DNA from: Lingula anatina
Lineage: Eukaryota; Brachiopoda; Lingulata; Lingulida; Lingulidae
NCBI RefSeq assembly: GCF_001039355.2
Contig: NW_019774003.1
Location: forward strand, 345,306 to 394,840
Length of the DNA: 49,535 nucleotides
Direction of reading: 5' to 3'
Below the pieces are notes generated by a model, which saw only the letters and a program-made list of their open reading frames with translations, ran no database searches and had not been told where the DNA came from. Position 1 is the first letter of the stretch, and the number at the start of each line of letters is the position of its first letter. Position numbers and translations under genes: made by a program. Positions 23,136 through 37,000 of this stretch are shown here, piece by piece.

Positions 23136-26100
23136 GTCGAAGAGTGCAAATACGTATAATAGACAAAATTGGGAAGAAGCGGTAAGTCTTAACTCACAAT
23201 CATTAAGAAAATCACCCAGCACAATTCTATATTTAAAGGAGTATATTTTGTCGTGTATTGTTCGTGATATTTTGGTATTATTCATATGTAATCAAACAAA
23301 TTAGACTCCTTTTTTCTGATAATTGTAGTGTACTGGTGAATCACGATTAGCGTGGCATTGGTATTTGCCCGTGGTAAAGCACTGTTATGGTTGAAGACGC
23401 CTTATACTGTGTGTAGCACAACGTCAGTTCCAGTCTTTGAATCATGACTTGAAAACGAATTAATTTCGCGAGAAGATAAAAAATTCAAGGTCTAGTTCTT
23501 GACCCACGTGTTGTACGTGTGTTGAGCTTTATTTAAAAGTTTTCCATTACATTAATTTAGACACATGGTATACACTTAGTTGGCAGGGAGGGTGATAGTG
23601 ATCGTGATCTGTATATAGCCAAAATATTGCTTAAAAACTTGGACACTGACTGTTTTCTGTGCCAGTTTTTGATGGGCCACTGCCAGTAATTGAACTGCCA
23701 AATAAACGTGTATTAACAGTAATGTTTTGATTTTGTCTATATTGCAGGATTTCCCTATTTTATGTCAAACATGCCTAGGTGATAACCCTTACATTAGAAT
23801 GGTGAGTATGGACTACTGTTGTCTGAATATTCTTCTGGATTAAGAGTATAATTGTATTTTTACAGTGCAAATTAAGAATTTCATTAAGATGACACTATTG
23901 AAAGTGTACAACCTAGTCTTTGCTATATATATAAATTGTTTCAATTCCCTTCCCCTTCTCCCAGTGACCTATATCAAAATATATTGTTTATTTTTGTCTC
24001 ATTTACATTCATATATGGCAACTTGCTGCATGATTAAATTTGTTTCCTTTCCTTCTGTTCTTATATAATATTTGTTTTCAATTGTAGACCAAAGAAAAAT
24101 ATGGCAAAGAATGCAAGATCTGTGTGCGGCCATTCACAGTGTTCCGCTGGTGTCCAGGGAAAGGGGCCAGGTTTAAGAAGACAGAGGTTTGCCAAACTTG
24201 TAGTAAACTAAAGAACATATGTCAGACATGCCTACTGGATTTAGAATATGGTAAGATATCTCCTCATAAGATGCTTTGGCTTATTTGTTCAACAAGTAAA
24301 TGTTTTAAGTGAAGGGTATTCCATTTTTATGTTCATTCTTTTATCCATTTATTTTTATTTGGGGTAGTTTGCCTTGAGGTATTTTTGTGATTTTGTGTCT
24401 CGCAGGATGGGTACAATACAAGTTAAAAAAGTAAATCTGATGTAATAGAGTGCAAAGCATACAGTCGATGTCAGGTATACCTTGTTGATGAGTATTGTGT
24501 TTGACTAAAGCCAGGGCTCATTAATGTGTCATGCTTTTTTTTGCTAGATATGCTATGTCTGGGTCTTATTTTCTTGTCCTGGTAAAATGTGATGGATATA
24601 CATCATATGTCTTATGTTATAGCAACATAATATGTTTCTATATTCTATGTTATAGGTCTCCCAGTCCAGGTTAGAGATGCAGCATTAAAATTGCAGGACA
24701 GCATGCCCAAGTCTGATGTCAACAAAGAATTCTTTGCACAAAATGCAGAAAGAGATGTAAGTTTTGGTTCATAAGATGTAAGTTTCCATTCGTAACGGAC
24801 AGCAGACCTCTTGTATTGAGAATGTATGGTAGCCAATATGTCATATAGAATGAAAGAGTTTACGTAGAGATTTTTTTAGTTTTAAAAAAACTAAGATTAT
24901 CAATGTCTTAGACCTACAGGGCAGATTTCCTATTTTTCATTTAATATAATTACTATGAATAACAAAAAGTGAATGAATAAAAAGAAAATATAAAAATTTG
25001 TCTACATCAATAGTTCCATTATTCTGCCCTTCTTGTTTTTTAAGCAATATTTAACTTTTAAGACATAAAATTAATTCCTCTAGAGGAATCCTGCTGTAAT
25101 TATACATATTTGATTACAATTCAATTGATAAAAATATATTATAAAAAACATCAAAATTCTTAATTCTATCATTATCTTCATTACAAATAACGATTTACAC
25201 TCAGATCATCTCTTAATCCATACAGTTAGCAAACTCGGACAGTTCTCTGGCCTATGGTGCCCTGGGGAAGTCACAGAGCCCCAGTGACATGTTGCTCAAA
25301 CTGGCCAGGACCACGCCCTACTACAAACGTAACAGGCCTCATATCTGCTCCTTCTGGGTGAAAGGGGAGTGCAAGAGAGGAGAGGAGTGCCCATACAGGT
25401 GATACTACATTTTTTTTTTCAGTATCATTATGTGACTATATTGTGATTGAAAATAGATTTGGAGATCCTGTTTTTTTTTTTTCTTATTGATTTATTAATT
25501 TTAACATTCAGATACAAGCATCCTTATAAATAGGTTAATGTTTGATTGCTTATATATTTATTTTGATTTTATTGTACATCTAAGGTTTTTTAGTTTAATT
25601 TTTTTGATTACATTTACTTTTCATCATTTATTTTTTCATTTACTTTGTTACTGTGATTCTCCCTCTTAAGTGACAAATGCAACAGAATCAAAATAGCATT
25701 TACCATTCTATGCCATTAACATTAACATTAGAGTAATCAAAGCTATATGTATTGGTGGAAAATGCTTGAAAAAAATTTCCCACTTTTTGTTGAACATCAA
25801 ATTTACTCATTTCAAATATATACTGTTCCAGACACGAGAAGCCAACAGACCCTGATGACCCTCTGGCTGACCAGAACATCAAGGACAGATTCTATGGTGT
25901 TAATGATCCGGTGGCTGACAAACTGATCAAGAGATATGCCACAATGCCTAAACTAGAGCCACCAGAGGACAAATCAGTGACCACACTATATGTGGGAAAC
26001 TTGGGGGACAAGGTCACAGAGAAAGATTTAAGGTTTGAAAATATTTCTTGTGCTCTGTCAATATGGGGGGTTTGTTGTAAATGACATTGCCAAAGACACC

Positions 26101-26744
26101 ATTTCATACATTGCAAGTTTTTAACCACTGTCTTTGTGGGGAACTTAGGGGACTGAGTTGAAGAGAAGGGTCAAAATGTAGGATGTGAAAATAGCCCTGA
26201 TGCAAGGTTATGTAGATGTAGTCGAACTAATCAGCCTCCAACACTCCTATGTTTTTTTAAATCCACTGTTGTGCTAGAATTTAAAAAAATAGTAGTCAAG
26301 GTTCAAATTATCTTGAATTGCCAACATAGTTCTGGGTCAAAACCCTTCTCACTGGTGAGTGTCAGCTGCAATCATTGTGGGCCAATCACTCAGACTAGGT
26401 TATTTAATATGTAAGTTCAGCTTTTTCACATAAGTCCATAGTTGTAACAACTTTTTCTATTCTCAGGGACCACTTCTACCAGTTTGGTGAGATTCGCTCT
26501 GTCACAATGGTGAGCAGGCAGCAGTGTGCCTTTGTACAGTTCACAAAGCGCGAGTCCAGTGAGGCCGCAGCAGAGAGCACCTTTAACAAACTCATCATTA
26601 ACGGCAGGCGGTTAACAATAAAGTGGGGGAAATCTCAGGGTCAACAGCTGGTGCCGAGGCAAGAGGGAGAGATGGGAGGACAGATGCTGGAGCCTGTACC
26701 AGGACTACCTGGGGGTAGGTTGGAATGGGAAATTTGTCAAGTAT

Positions 26745-26787
<43 letters not shown>

Positions 26788-28506
26788 TTCTAAAAGTTTG
26801 AGGCTCATTTTATAGATTGGTTACAACTTCTGACCAGCTTTATTTTCTTTAAATTATTATTTTATTTTAAATTTGAGGTTCATTTATAAGATAAGTTATT
26901 ATTGTTTGATGCATTTGAATGCAGACGCCTAGGATGCAGGGATCTTTTACATATAGAAGTCAATATCTTAAGCCATTTGTACTATAGAATTTAATTCTTA
27001 AGTGAAAAAAAAACAGTTTTATGAAAAATCTTTATTATTTAGTTTATTCTCCATTTGAAAAAAAAAAGTAGTAAAAATGATAAAATTAAAGATTTATGAA
27101 AAGGTGAATGAATGTTTTAATTAAAATTCCCTTTTAGCTCTGCCAATGCCTGGAGAGGAGTTGTCCAACAACTATTTTAATTTGAATCAACCACCCCCTA
27201 TGTCTCTGCCAATGCCCCCAAGATCTATGGGACCCAGAGGTCCTCCACCAAGGGGACCTCCATCTGGTGGACCCCCCAGGGGAATGCCTCCACCCCCACC
27301 TGGTAAGTGAACAGGGCTTTGATTTATTATACTATTTACCACATAATTTGCCTAAGGAAGCATTATGTCAGATATTCGTTTTTCCATGTCAGTACCACTT
27401 ACTGTGGAATGTCTTTAAAGATGCATACAAAGTCGATTTTTTGTCACAAAAACCAACCAAATGCCAGCATATAGTTTCAAGTAGTATAACTAAGAGAATT
27501 ACCAAAAGGCATTGTTTAATTTTACCCGAAAATGATGTTTGAACAGATTTTTCTGCTGGCATTCTAAGCTGTATGTCAATGGGACAGGAAAGTAGGTCAT
27601 GGAAGTAGGTTAAATTTACAACCAAAAATTTAAGGAAAGGAGCAGTCTAAAGGTCTTTTATGGCAGATCGAGTGATCTATTCAGTTTATCCCTTCGCATG
27701 TCGAATTTATTTGAGTCACATAAGGATCTAGTACAAGTGGTTTCCATGTGTTACTGGGAATCCACACTCCACCGATGCTCGGTTCGTACGTACCTTTAAA
27801 TTTCTTAGACATTCTTCATGGGTTTAAAAGGAGAAAGGTCCATCTCCACTGCCTTGGAAGAAAACTGATTTTTCTAGTGGACTTACGAAAACCACAAAGC
27901 ATGAACTTCCAGCTCAAGTTGTTTGAGAAATATTTCTGCTAGTTCTATTGAACATCTCATTGCCTTTTGGACACTTCAACTTGAATTTGATTTCATTTTT
28001 TTATGAACAAACATTGAAAAAACATTCTATGACACTGTATCATTATGTGTTGTAGCCGCTGCTGATACCATTGCCATCCATTTTTGTTTATCTTCAAATT
28101 GGCAGAGTGACTTCAGTTGGTAAAATACCAGTTTCTTTCAAAAAAACTGGCATGATCAGATCATTTAACAAAAGTTATTTATCTTGTTTTTTATTTATTT
28201 GTGTAAATATTGTTGTAATGTTTTATTTTAAAAATTCTGTTTGGTGTCTGTATAATTGCCAGTTCACATTTAATTTTCCCTCCAGGTGTCCGCATGCCGC
28301 CCCCACCCCCAGGGATGTTACCTGTCAGACCCCCACCCATGATGAGGCCCCCAATGTTTATGCCCAGGCACCCGGCTCACATGCCACCCCCGGGGTTGGG
28401 ACCACCCCCCGGGCAACTCCAGCAGGCCCCTGCCGTCTCCAGTGCTGTTATCCATTATCCTTCTCAAGATCCATCTAGAATGGGAGCCGTGCCCAAGACA
28501 CAGTAG
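23128..28506 (+). CDS. RBM22: Pre-mRNA-splicing factor RBM22 (Slt11/Ecm2 family)
   Basis: Nine exons: 23128-23181, 23748-23801, 24088-24250, 24656-24756, 25226-25398, 25832-26032, 26467-26714, 27138-27302, 28286-28506; 459 aa (human about 420). Colinear with vertebrate RBM22: start [20 protein letters not shown], Cys-rich N-terminal zinc-binding part, CCCH finger (C165-x7-C173-x5-C179-x3-H183), RRM (~232-305) with RNP2 LYVGNL and RNP1-like QQCAFVQF, then a Pro/Met/Gly-rich tail ending near [15 protein letters not shown]22 sits in the activated spliceosome, contacts U6 snRNA and the intron, and helps shape the catalytic core. The tail is longer than in vertebrates. ATG 23128 chosen because it gives the conserved N-terminus and lies in an AAGATGG context. 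Confidence 0.97.
26741..26789. repeat. (TATT)n microsatellite in RBM22 intron 7
   Basis: About 12 tetranucleotide units starting 26 bp after the exon 7 donor. Confidence 0.95.
27303..28285 (+). other. RBM22 intron 8
   Basis: About 980 bp. Open frames within it (27267-27542, 27389-27625, 27748-27942) show no recognisable domain. No element recognised. Confidence 0.7.
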
Positions 28507-29192
28507 AGGAGCAGTATTAGTATGCACATTTCTAATGGCAGAGTGGAAGACACAACAGCCCAGCAGGGTTATGAACTGTCTTTGAAGAAGATTTGAAGTG
28601 GTGCATGTCCAACTTTAAACTCTCGTTATCAGACATACTGCTGAATGGGGGAAGGGATTTACCTGTAATATAGTCCTTGCTTTGAAATTATGTTTTCAAA
28701 ATTTCAAACGGAAAACTGAAGACAGTCCCAAGTGGAAATGTGTAACTAAAAACTGCTATCATCTGAATTTTGGCTGGTAATACATGCAATAGGAACTAGA
28801 GTATTATGTGGTTCTTCTTTGTAAGTGTTTTAAGTTGGTCAGAGTTGTTCTTCTAATCATAAATTTTTTGTATTGAATCCAGAAATTGGGCTGTTTTTTT
28901 GGTATATTACATCCTTTTCTTTTATGAATTTCCTTAAACAAGGCTATTATCTTAATTACAGAAAGTGTAGCCTTTCTACATACTTCTATACTTCATCCTG
29001 TAGAAGTTTTTAACTTGGAAATGTGTTGTAAATAGTAGACGAAGAACCACATGAAGTGTATTGTATTTTTTATACTAAAAGACTTCATAATTTAAAAGAT
29101 TTGTAATGTATAATGGAAGCCGAGTTGTGGCTCCTTGTTTTCATATGTGTATAGTGACTTTGAAATATACATGAAGACAATAGTGTATGATG

Positions 29193-29198
29193 AATAAA
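29193..29198 (+). promoter_or_regulatory. RBM22 poly(A) signal
   Basis: AATAAA 687 bp after the stop, followed by T-rich sequence; it would give a 3' UTR of about 0.7 kb. Confidence 0.6.
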
Positions 29199-29668
29199 AG
29201 ATCTTGAGATATTTAAGGGTTAAATTATATTATTTCATTTTGTGCACACTTTGAAAATAAGATGGAGGTATGGCATGACATAGTCTTACAGGTCATTTTA
29301 AGCTGAAAAATAATTAAAATTTAAATTAAAATTAAAACCATTGTACTTTTAATTTTTGTAAGAATAATTAATTAGAACTGCAGGGCACAGGATTCTGCAG
29401 AGGATTCAAACAATTACTGAAGGCGTAACACAAAAATTATTTGAAAACTTAAGGAGACTCGGAAATGGTGGAAGTTTTAATCTCTTCTTTTCATCCCACA
29501 TAATTATTTTCCTGAAAATTTGTCTGTAAAAATATAGCACAGGTAAGGTGCTGAGTTTACTTAGGCCCCAATTTGGTGAGCTGTCCCATGGGTGCTAATT
29601 ACAAATAATTTCCCCTGAAAAACTATAAAAAAAAACAAAAAGAAGCAGTCAATGTCCATAATAATTCA

Positions 29669-29674
29669 TTTATT
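29669..29674 (-). promoter_or_regulatory. Candidate poly(A) signal of MOB1
   Basis: AATAAA on the minus strand, about 2.2 kb past the MOB1 stop. Several other minus-strand candidates are possible, so the 3' end is not fixed. If used, RBM22 and MOB1 end about 450 bp apart without overlapping. Confidence 0.3.
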
Positions 29675-31905
29675 ATGAAACATACCTAAAAGATGCATTG
29701 AATAACAACTAGTGACACATGTAACAATGCGGTTCACAAGACCACCTATAGTACCTCACATAATGAACATGAACAACCATGTTGTACGAAGACCCTGTCA
29801 CCACAGATGTTATATTATTGCTCAGCAACCATTGCCACACCATATCTCTTCAAAACTTATTTCACATGTCAGACTCCTCATGCAATACTGAAACATAACA
29901 AAGCACATGCCTACATATATTTATAATAAATTAAGTAATGAATGTTGTGAAAATTGAATATTACCTCCTCCATAAAAAAGGAACATTAGACTTCGCATGA
30001 TTTTTTGATCACAATCAAAGTTATGAAAGACTACATTTTCAATGTTTATAAAACACCGACTTGCACTTAAAAGGACGTAACTCTTAGCGGACATGTATTT
30101 TTTAAACTATTATCCACTACTCAACTTCCAAACCATAGTAAGACTAGTAACATGCCAATTTTTAACATGGATGATGACAATATCTTTGTGTAATTTATCC
30201 AAGTTTATAGACAATTTGTAGCCTTCATAAACAACTGGGCACCAAACTGTGTGAACAATGACAGCAGTTGCAGAAGAAAGCTTACAGAGCTTTTTGAAAT
30301 GTTTGTCCAGTGTTTATAATTTATCCTTGTTATTTATTCGAATCATGTCCGAGTTAACCCTGCTAGTTCCTCATTCAATCTCATGTAAGCTGCTGTTCTT
30401 ATAACTTTAAGGTTCTAACTTTAGTCTACTTTTATTCAGGATAAACCCATACTGGTCCACTATAATAAACTGTTGTTCTAGCGTATCATTTACATAAAAA
30501 CAGAAGCCATAGTGCATACAAGTGGACTACTATAAGTTTACTTTTGTTTAAAGTAGACAGAAATTTTTGGTTTGAATTTAAGCCATATTCCAGGTGTACA
30601 ACTCTTCTGTGAAAATGGCCCCCAGTAATTTCAAGCTGTTGCATGTTAAACTAACGGTCATGTAACATTCTCAACAGGCATTTTATCTTCCACCACAACC
30701 CCATGTTAAATTTTAAAATTCCTGGTATGCAAACAACTTGGAAGTTATCCAAAGTACACTGTCAATTTTTTTAACAAACACGTGCTACATAGAGGTTGGT
30801 GTCTGTCAAAAGACTGAAAATAATAGTAGTAATTTCAGTTTGAGGCTTTTGCTTTTCTACTGGTTACTTGCACTAGTAAGTAACAGGAAAGGTAACAGTA
30901 TAAATCAAAATTTACTGGTCTGAAAATGAAAATGGTAGATGGAAAACAATTTCAAATGTTTTCACTTCTGATCAAGCACTTAAATTTAGAATAGCCAATT
31001 CTTTCATTGACTTGAAGCCATGTCTTCACCTTGATCTCAGATTTCCAGCTTACATGGCAAACCAAATTCATAAGAGAAATTTATCCCATCCTGGTCATGG
31101 GAAATATGCTTAAGTTGAATGTAAGTGACTCAATATTCCTTATGCACATTTAAAAATCTTACCGATATCTTTTGATCCTCTCAGGCAGCACTTTTTTGTC
31201 ATTCTAAGCTCTGGTTATTAACATAATTATTGTGAGGAAAAAAATTAAAATCGCACCAGATGTACAATAAAAACAATAATATGTTACAATATCTGAAGCT
31301 TGTAACAGTTTTACAAGCACTTTTCAAGAACTTTGGTATTGTGACAAGGTTACAAACATAAATACATACTCTACAATTGAAAAATGACTTCTACTTATTC
31401 AATGGAATGATTATATGAAATGAATTTGAAAACAAATAATGCTATACATGATTATGAGAATACAAAAAAAAAGTCACAAAGATGATGAACAGAATTTATG
31501 CAAATTAGCAACGGCTGTTAAATGCACAGTAAGTGCAAGATTTTTTAAAAAATGCAGCAGTTCATAATGATGGCATAAATACAGTTAAATGAAAATAAAA
31601 GTCAAACACAAAAGGCTGGATGAAAGTGCATAAGCCATTCAAAACATCCGAATCAGTCTTAAAAACAAACAGTTCCGTTGCATTTCATCTTCATTTGATG
31701 CGAAATGAAGCATTTGATCTTGAGATTGCAATAGTATTACAGTTTAACTGTACTTGCACCAGTCAACACGATCTACACAACAAAGCAAACTTCTCTTCAA
31801 CGTGCTATAAAAATTTATTGCTGTAGAACAGTGGACGCCTTTTTTCTCCCCTTCTTCTTTAACCACTTCCTCTCCATTTCATTCCATCTCAACACACAAT
31901 CACGC
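29675..31905 (-). other. Probable long 3' UTR / intergenic DNA of MOB1
   Basis: AT-rich 2.2 kb with no supported coding sequence on either strand. Open frames such as 30738-30923 and 31620-31826 are short and unrecognised. Confidence 0.4.
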
Positions 31906-33932
31906 CTACGGCCTATCCTTGCTCGTCAGCCGATCTATCAGCTCCTGCAGAGGGGCCAGTTCTCGCCTGTCAATCAGGTTAAACTCTTGCACAAAGAAAA
32001 TGAAGTGTTTGAAGGAGGTGTTGAGGTGGGCCTCCTCGCTGAGCTGGACCACCTCCTTGAAGTGCTGGTGATAGATGTGGGCATATACCCTGAACAACCG
32101 TTTCAGTATAGTCTTTGCAATTGATAAGAAGTTCTTGGGGAATGGCACACCTGAAGGCGCAACAACAACAACAACAACATTAATAATAATAATAACAAAT
32201 AACTTTCAGCGATGCCTTACATATAACCATCAGTTTAGATTAAATATGTTATAAATATTCAATTCCAATCATTACACTCTATTAATGAACCTGTAAACTG
32301 ACTATTTTACTGTAGCTTTAAAATCTGCTATAAATTAATAAGAGCACTTCCCAATAAGGTACATGACATTTAATTACATTTAGCCTATTAACACTGCTTT
32401 CCACTGACTCATTAAGACACACTTCAACTGGTGGCAGTTGCACAAGACACTTCAGCCCAAAATTGGCCTTAACTTCTTGACCAAAAACTTGGTCTACTAC
32501 AGTTTAAGATAAAAAAATAATTCAAAATTGACCTTAAATATCAGCCATGTCTTTCCTGTGCGATATTTAATTTCAAGTAGACTGCTACCAATTACCTTGC
32601 ATGGCCAACAAATTTTGGTTTGAAAGGTTAACACTGATTTTTGGGCTAATGTTCTTTTGTGTGTAACAGGCCTAGGATAATCATTCTCACCAATTTTTGA
32701 AGGAAACAGATGTTCATCATCGAGCTGATCTTGGACCCAGGTCATCAAATAGTCTATGTATTTGGGTGCAGAACACTTGATTGGCTTTTTGACTGTTTGG
32801 CCGTCGGCCCAATGATACTCATATTTTGGTCCCGCTGACATCACAGGGCAGGTTTCTTCTGTACAGAACTCTGTTATTGTTCCATACAGCATGTTTATTT
32901 GATTGAAGAAATCCACAGCTGGAAAAAAAAGGAAAAATATTACATTTCATTGAAGAAATTCACAGCTCAATAAAGAGAAATGTAACTTTACAACCTATCT
33001 GTTTATTTTTCTTTAAATTATTCTATTGAAATAAACATAACAGTTAAATTCTAAATCTTATTAAAAATTCTGAATTTAGTTTTATTTTTATTTCAAATTT
33101 AAAAATGAAGACAATGTGACAGCAATTTTCCCATCACAACCATTCAAGATGACCTGCTGCCTTCAACTGATGAAAGAAGATTAAAAAAGAAATTTACAAA
33201 TTTATTCAACTTTCGAAATGAAACAATGATTGTAACATAAGACGACGAGGAATTAAAATGTTAATAGTAAAATGAATCAAAGTTGGCCTTGAACCATCTT
33301 GCTCCTTATTCAATCATCAATATGTTACCTAGACTGCAAACTTGTGTTGTGTCTCACCAACACATCAAACATGCATGAAAAATCCCTGAATTATATAATC
33401 AATCATAAAATTTTTGCTTTGAAGGTAACTGAGAGATGCATGCTTGTGTTTAACCAAACACATTGGCCACATGCCTATTTTTATAGCAACTGTGGAATTT
33501 CCACAAAGAATTTTCAAGTGTATAGAATTGATTCCTCTTTAGCAAGCTGTTCAATTCAGATTCAGATCTAGATCAGACCTCATAGTAGTTCATTCATATC
33601 CAGATGCTTTATTCCCAGCATCTGTTTCCTTTTTAATAGATTCATTAAAGACCATTAAAGCTAAATAACATAGCTGGACTTGTGTACTTCTCTTAAACCT
33701 GGCAGGACTTAATGTCATGTGGTCATTTGTATCTTTCTACATTAGCAGTCCATTTCCCTTTAATTACTATCCCTTTTTAAGTATAATTTAAACATCAATT
33801 TTAAGCACCCCCCCCCCACACACACAAACACACACTTAACTGATACATACAATCCAACAGATTTAATGATGCCCCTTCATATAGGCACACATAAACAAAT
33901 GCATGAATGCACACACCCACACACACCAGCAC

Positions 33933-34015
<83 letters not shown>

Positions 34016-37000
34016 TAGCAGGAACTTACTGTTGACTGCCACCCACTCATTCAGATCCTCTCCCTCTGGTAACATCACCGCCAGCCGTAGGTTGCCACTC
34101 CCCAGGGTGGCGGCCGCATGCTTCATCAAGTCATACTGGTGGGTGCCTTCCGGAATGTTTTTCTTTGGCTTGAAGGTTTTGTTGTTGCGACTTCCACTAA
34201 AATGGAAAGATAAATGTGCTTTTGAATATTAAATGGCATTTTGTGGCCTTTTTATAAAATGTGACAGGGCACAAGAGCATAGTGGCTCAGCAAAAACAAA
34301 AAAATCAGGTCTATTAAATGTTAGAAAATCTCCAAACAGCGATCCTCTGGGTATTTTACCATGTGCAACAACAATGCTGCATAAAGGACTGGCAAAACAT
34401 TTTTAAAACTTTCAAAAGTTTGGCATCTCTCAATTTGTGCATTGGTATAAAAGACATCACTTGGACTTAAAATTTTGCCAGGGGTGGGGCTTCCTATGCG
34501 TTATTCAAAACATTAAACAAGTTTTATAAAGTCCATCAGTAATAGCAATTTATGTCATGTCAGGTTAATGGTCCATCCGTGCCCTGGTCAAACATCCTGT
34601 GGTCAGTAGTCCTGGTCAGTGGATGTGGTCACTGCCTGTGTTCTAACATAAGTAATGGTTTCGGTTTCGAGTCACCTCCTTAACTGCAGCACAAGTCTCA
34701 CACTTGAAAGACCAAAGCCAATGCTTCTGCTCAAACTCATGGTTTATCCTCATCTGTATACACGGGTTCCTACTTTATTCCTTAGTCACAGATAGATCTC
34801 TCCTATACTAAATCAGTGGTATTAGTTCAGATTTTCTCAGAAATTCTGTGGAGTATAACCATTCATTGCAAATACCACCCATTACAAAAATACCAGTCAG
34901 ACTTCACTAGGTGTACATATATACATACATGGACCAAAAATATTCAAGCACCAAAACTCTCTAAGTTATGTACACATTGCAGACAAAATATCTACCATTT
35001 GAATATATTGCAAACATACATGCTATGCAGTACATCACCACAGATGACAACAAGATAAGAATCCTGAGGATGGGATTCCACAAAAATTTAACAGGTGGGC
35101 ACTAAATAATATGACCTTTCATAGATATATACCTAAAAACACTAATTAGACTCACTAAGAAATTCCAAACAACTTGAAAATAATACTGCAGAACAGAATA
35201 TTTACAATGCCCCACACCAAAAGCATCAAGTTATGATAATAATCCCTTCAACAAATACGTCAGACACAAAGTAAATATTAAAACAACAACAAAAAAGTAT
35301 GTGACATGTGTTTTGTATACTGATGCTTGTCATATAAGCAACCCAGGCATTTAGAATTTCAGAACTCCTACCTCAATGATACAAGGATGCTGGTAAAGAA
35401 AGAGGCCATTTAAACCAGAGAGAAACAATACTGCATCACAATGCAGTCTGCAAATAGTTTTATTCCTAATTCAGATCCAAACACAATAGTCCAAACAGCC
35501 ACTGGTCCAGATATATCTAGTTATCCACAGCTTGAAAATCTTCTCTATTCCAGTAACTTTCCACTTTATATTGCATGTATTACTGATGTTATTTTATATC
35601 TATACTAGTATATATATATAGAAAGTGTAAATGTATATCTATGATAAGCTTTATGACCACTTCAGAGGTGTATTGTGTGTAAAATAAAGCCTCTTCCTTT
35701 TCTACTCCCTCAATTAAAGTTTGTTATGCCTTTTGCAGACAAGAATACATTTGTTTGTCTACATTTATAGCTTCCTTCCTATAATATGGTCCATCCAGAG
35801 CTTGAAAGTCATATCATTTTCCATATAGTAATATCCATAAAATACACTCGATTTCGCCAAGCACACAATATCCAAACTTCTCCCAAAGTGTGTTAGAAAT
35901 ACAGGACAACTTGGTTTCGATCAGTTAAGGATTGAAAAGTCATCGAACAAAGTCAAAGTCAAATACAGATCCAGATCCTTGGTCAGTTACAGTGCTATAT
36001 CCTTTTAAAACCAGAAACCCTTTTCTCTGCTCTACTCTTTCTCTCCTGCCAGAGAGTCAGTTGGGGTCACAGCTGTTCCCAGTTCACAAGATGAAGTGCA
36101 GGGTCAAATCAAATGAACCATTAAAACCAATCAAGCGAATTCAACAACTTGTAGACCCTCTGTGCCAGATGTGTCTTAAAACAACAGCCTGCCCTGGCTC
36201 TGTGGCTGTTGCCAGTGCTCATCAGAACCAGAGATATCACGGAAAGACCAGAGAAAAGGAGTACACGAGGGAGAGAAGTCCCGTATCTGGAGAGGAAACA
36301 ATGTGGAAAATGTTGGCCCCTCTCCAATCCCCTGGCAACAAGGTATGAGAAGCCCCATGATCTTTGCCTGTGTTTAAATAAAGCTTACCTTTATGGCACC
36401 TTACCTGACCAGTTGAGGGCCTGTTTCAACAGAGCTTTTTAAATGAAAATTGGTCTTGACCTTAACACCAAAGATTTCAGTCTACTTTGAACTGGGATAC
36501 ATCAGTGGAAGTTCACTTTTTGGAAATGTGGAGGTTTTATATTTAAGCAGAATTAAATTTATCCCAAAATTTTGATCTTAAAAATAAGACAAACTTTCAA
36601 TTCTGAACTCTTTTGTGAAACCAATTCCTTGGAACTTTCAAAACTGGTAATAAAGTAATGATAACCCAGTGAATAGAGGAGGAAATACCACTCGACCATC
36701 ACTTCCACTTCTGACATTTCCTCAGATGAAACTCAATCCAATTCTGGTTCAGACTGGGAAACCTCTTTTGTCCAGAGGTTAATTAAGAGGTCAATACCAC
36801 AGCCGACTGAGCAGCAGATAAATGCCAATTCATTTGTCATTTCAACATTTATGCCCTCAATAAAGATAAACGAAAATAATTCTTTATATCTACCAAATGA
36901 TCTAAAATAATACTAAGAATGCATTGTCACTACATGCAACTCTTAATAATCAAGCTCCTGATAAGACACATGATCAAATCAAAATAGGATGATTCTGAAA

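Noticed and set aside
28318-28527. Minus-strand and second plus-frame open frames over the last RBM22 exon
   Set aside because: The Pro-rich frame that continues RBM22 and ends HYPSQDP..MGA is the real one; the others are composition artefacts.
33801-34232. Open frames of Cys/Val or His/Thr repeats
   Set aside because: Translations of the CA/CT microsatellite running into MOB1 exon 2.
35932-36348. 138-codon plus-strand frame in MOB1 intron 1
   Set aside because: No recognisable domain, no splice partners, low-complexity composition; its neighbours on the other strand are equally open.
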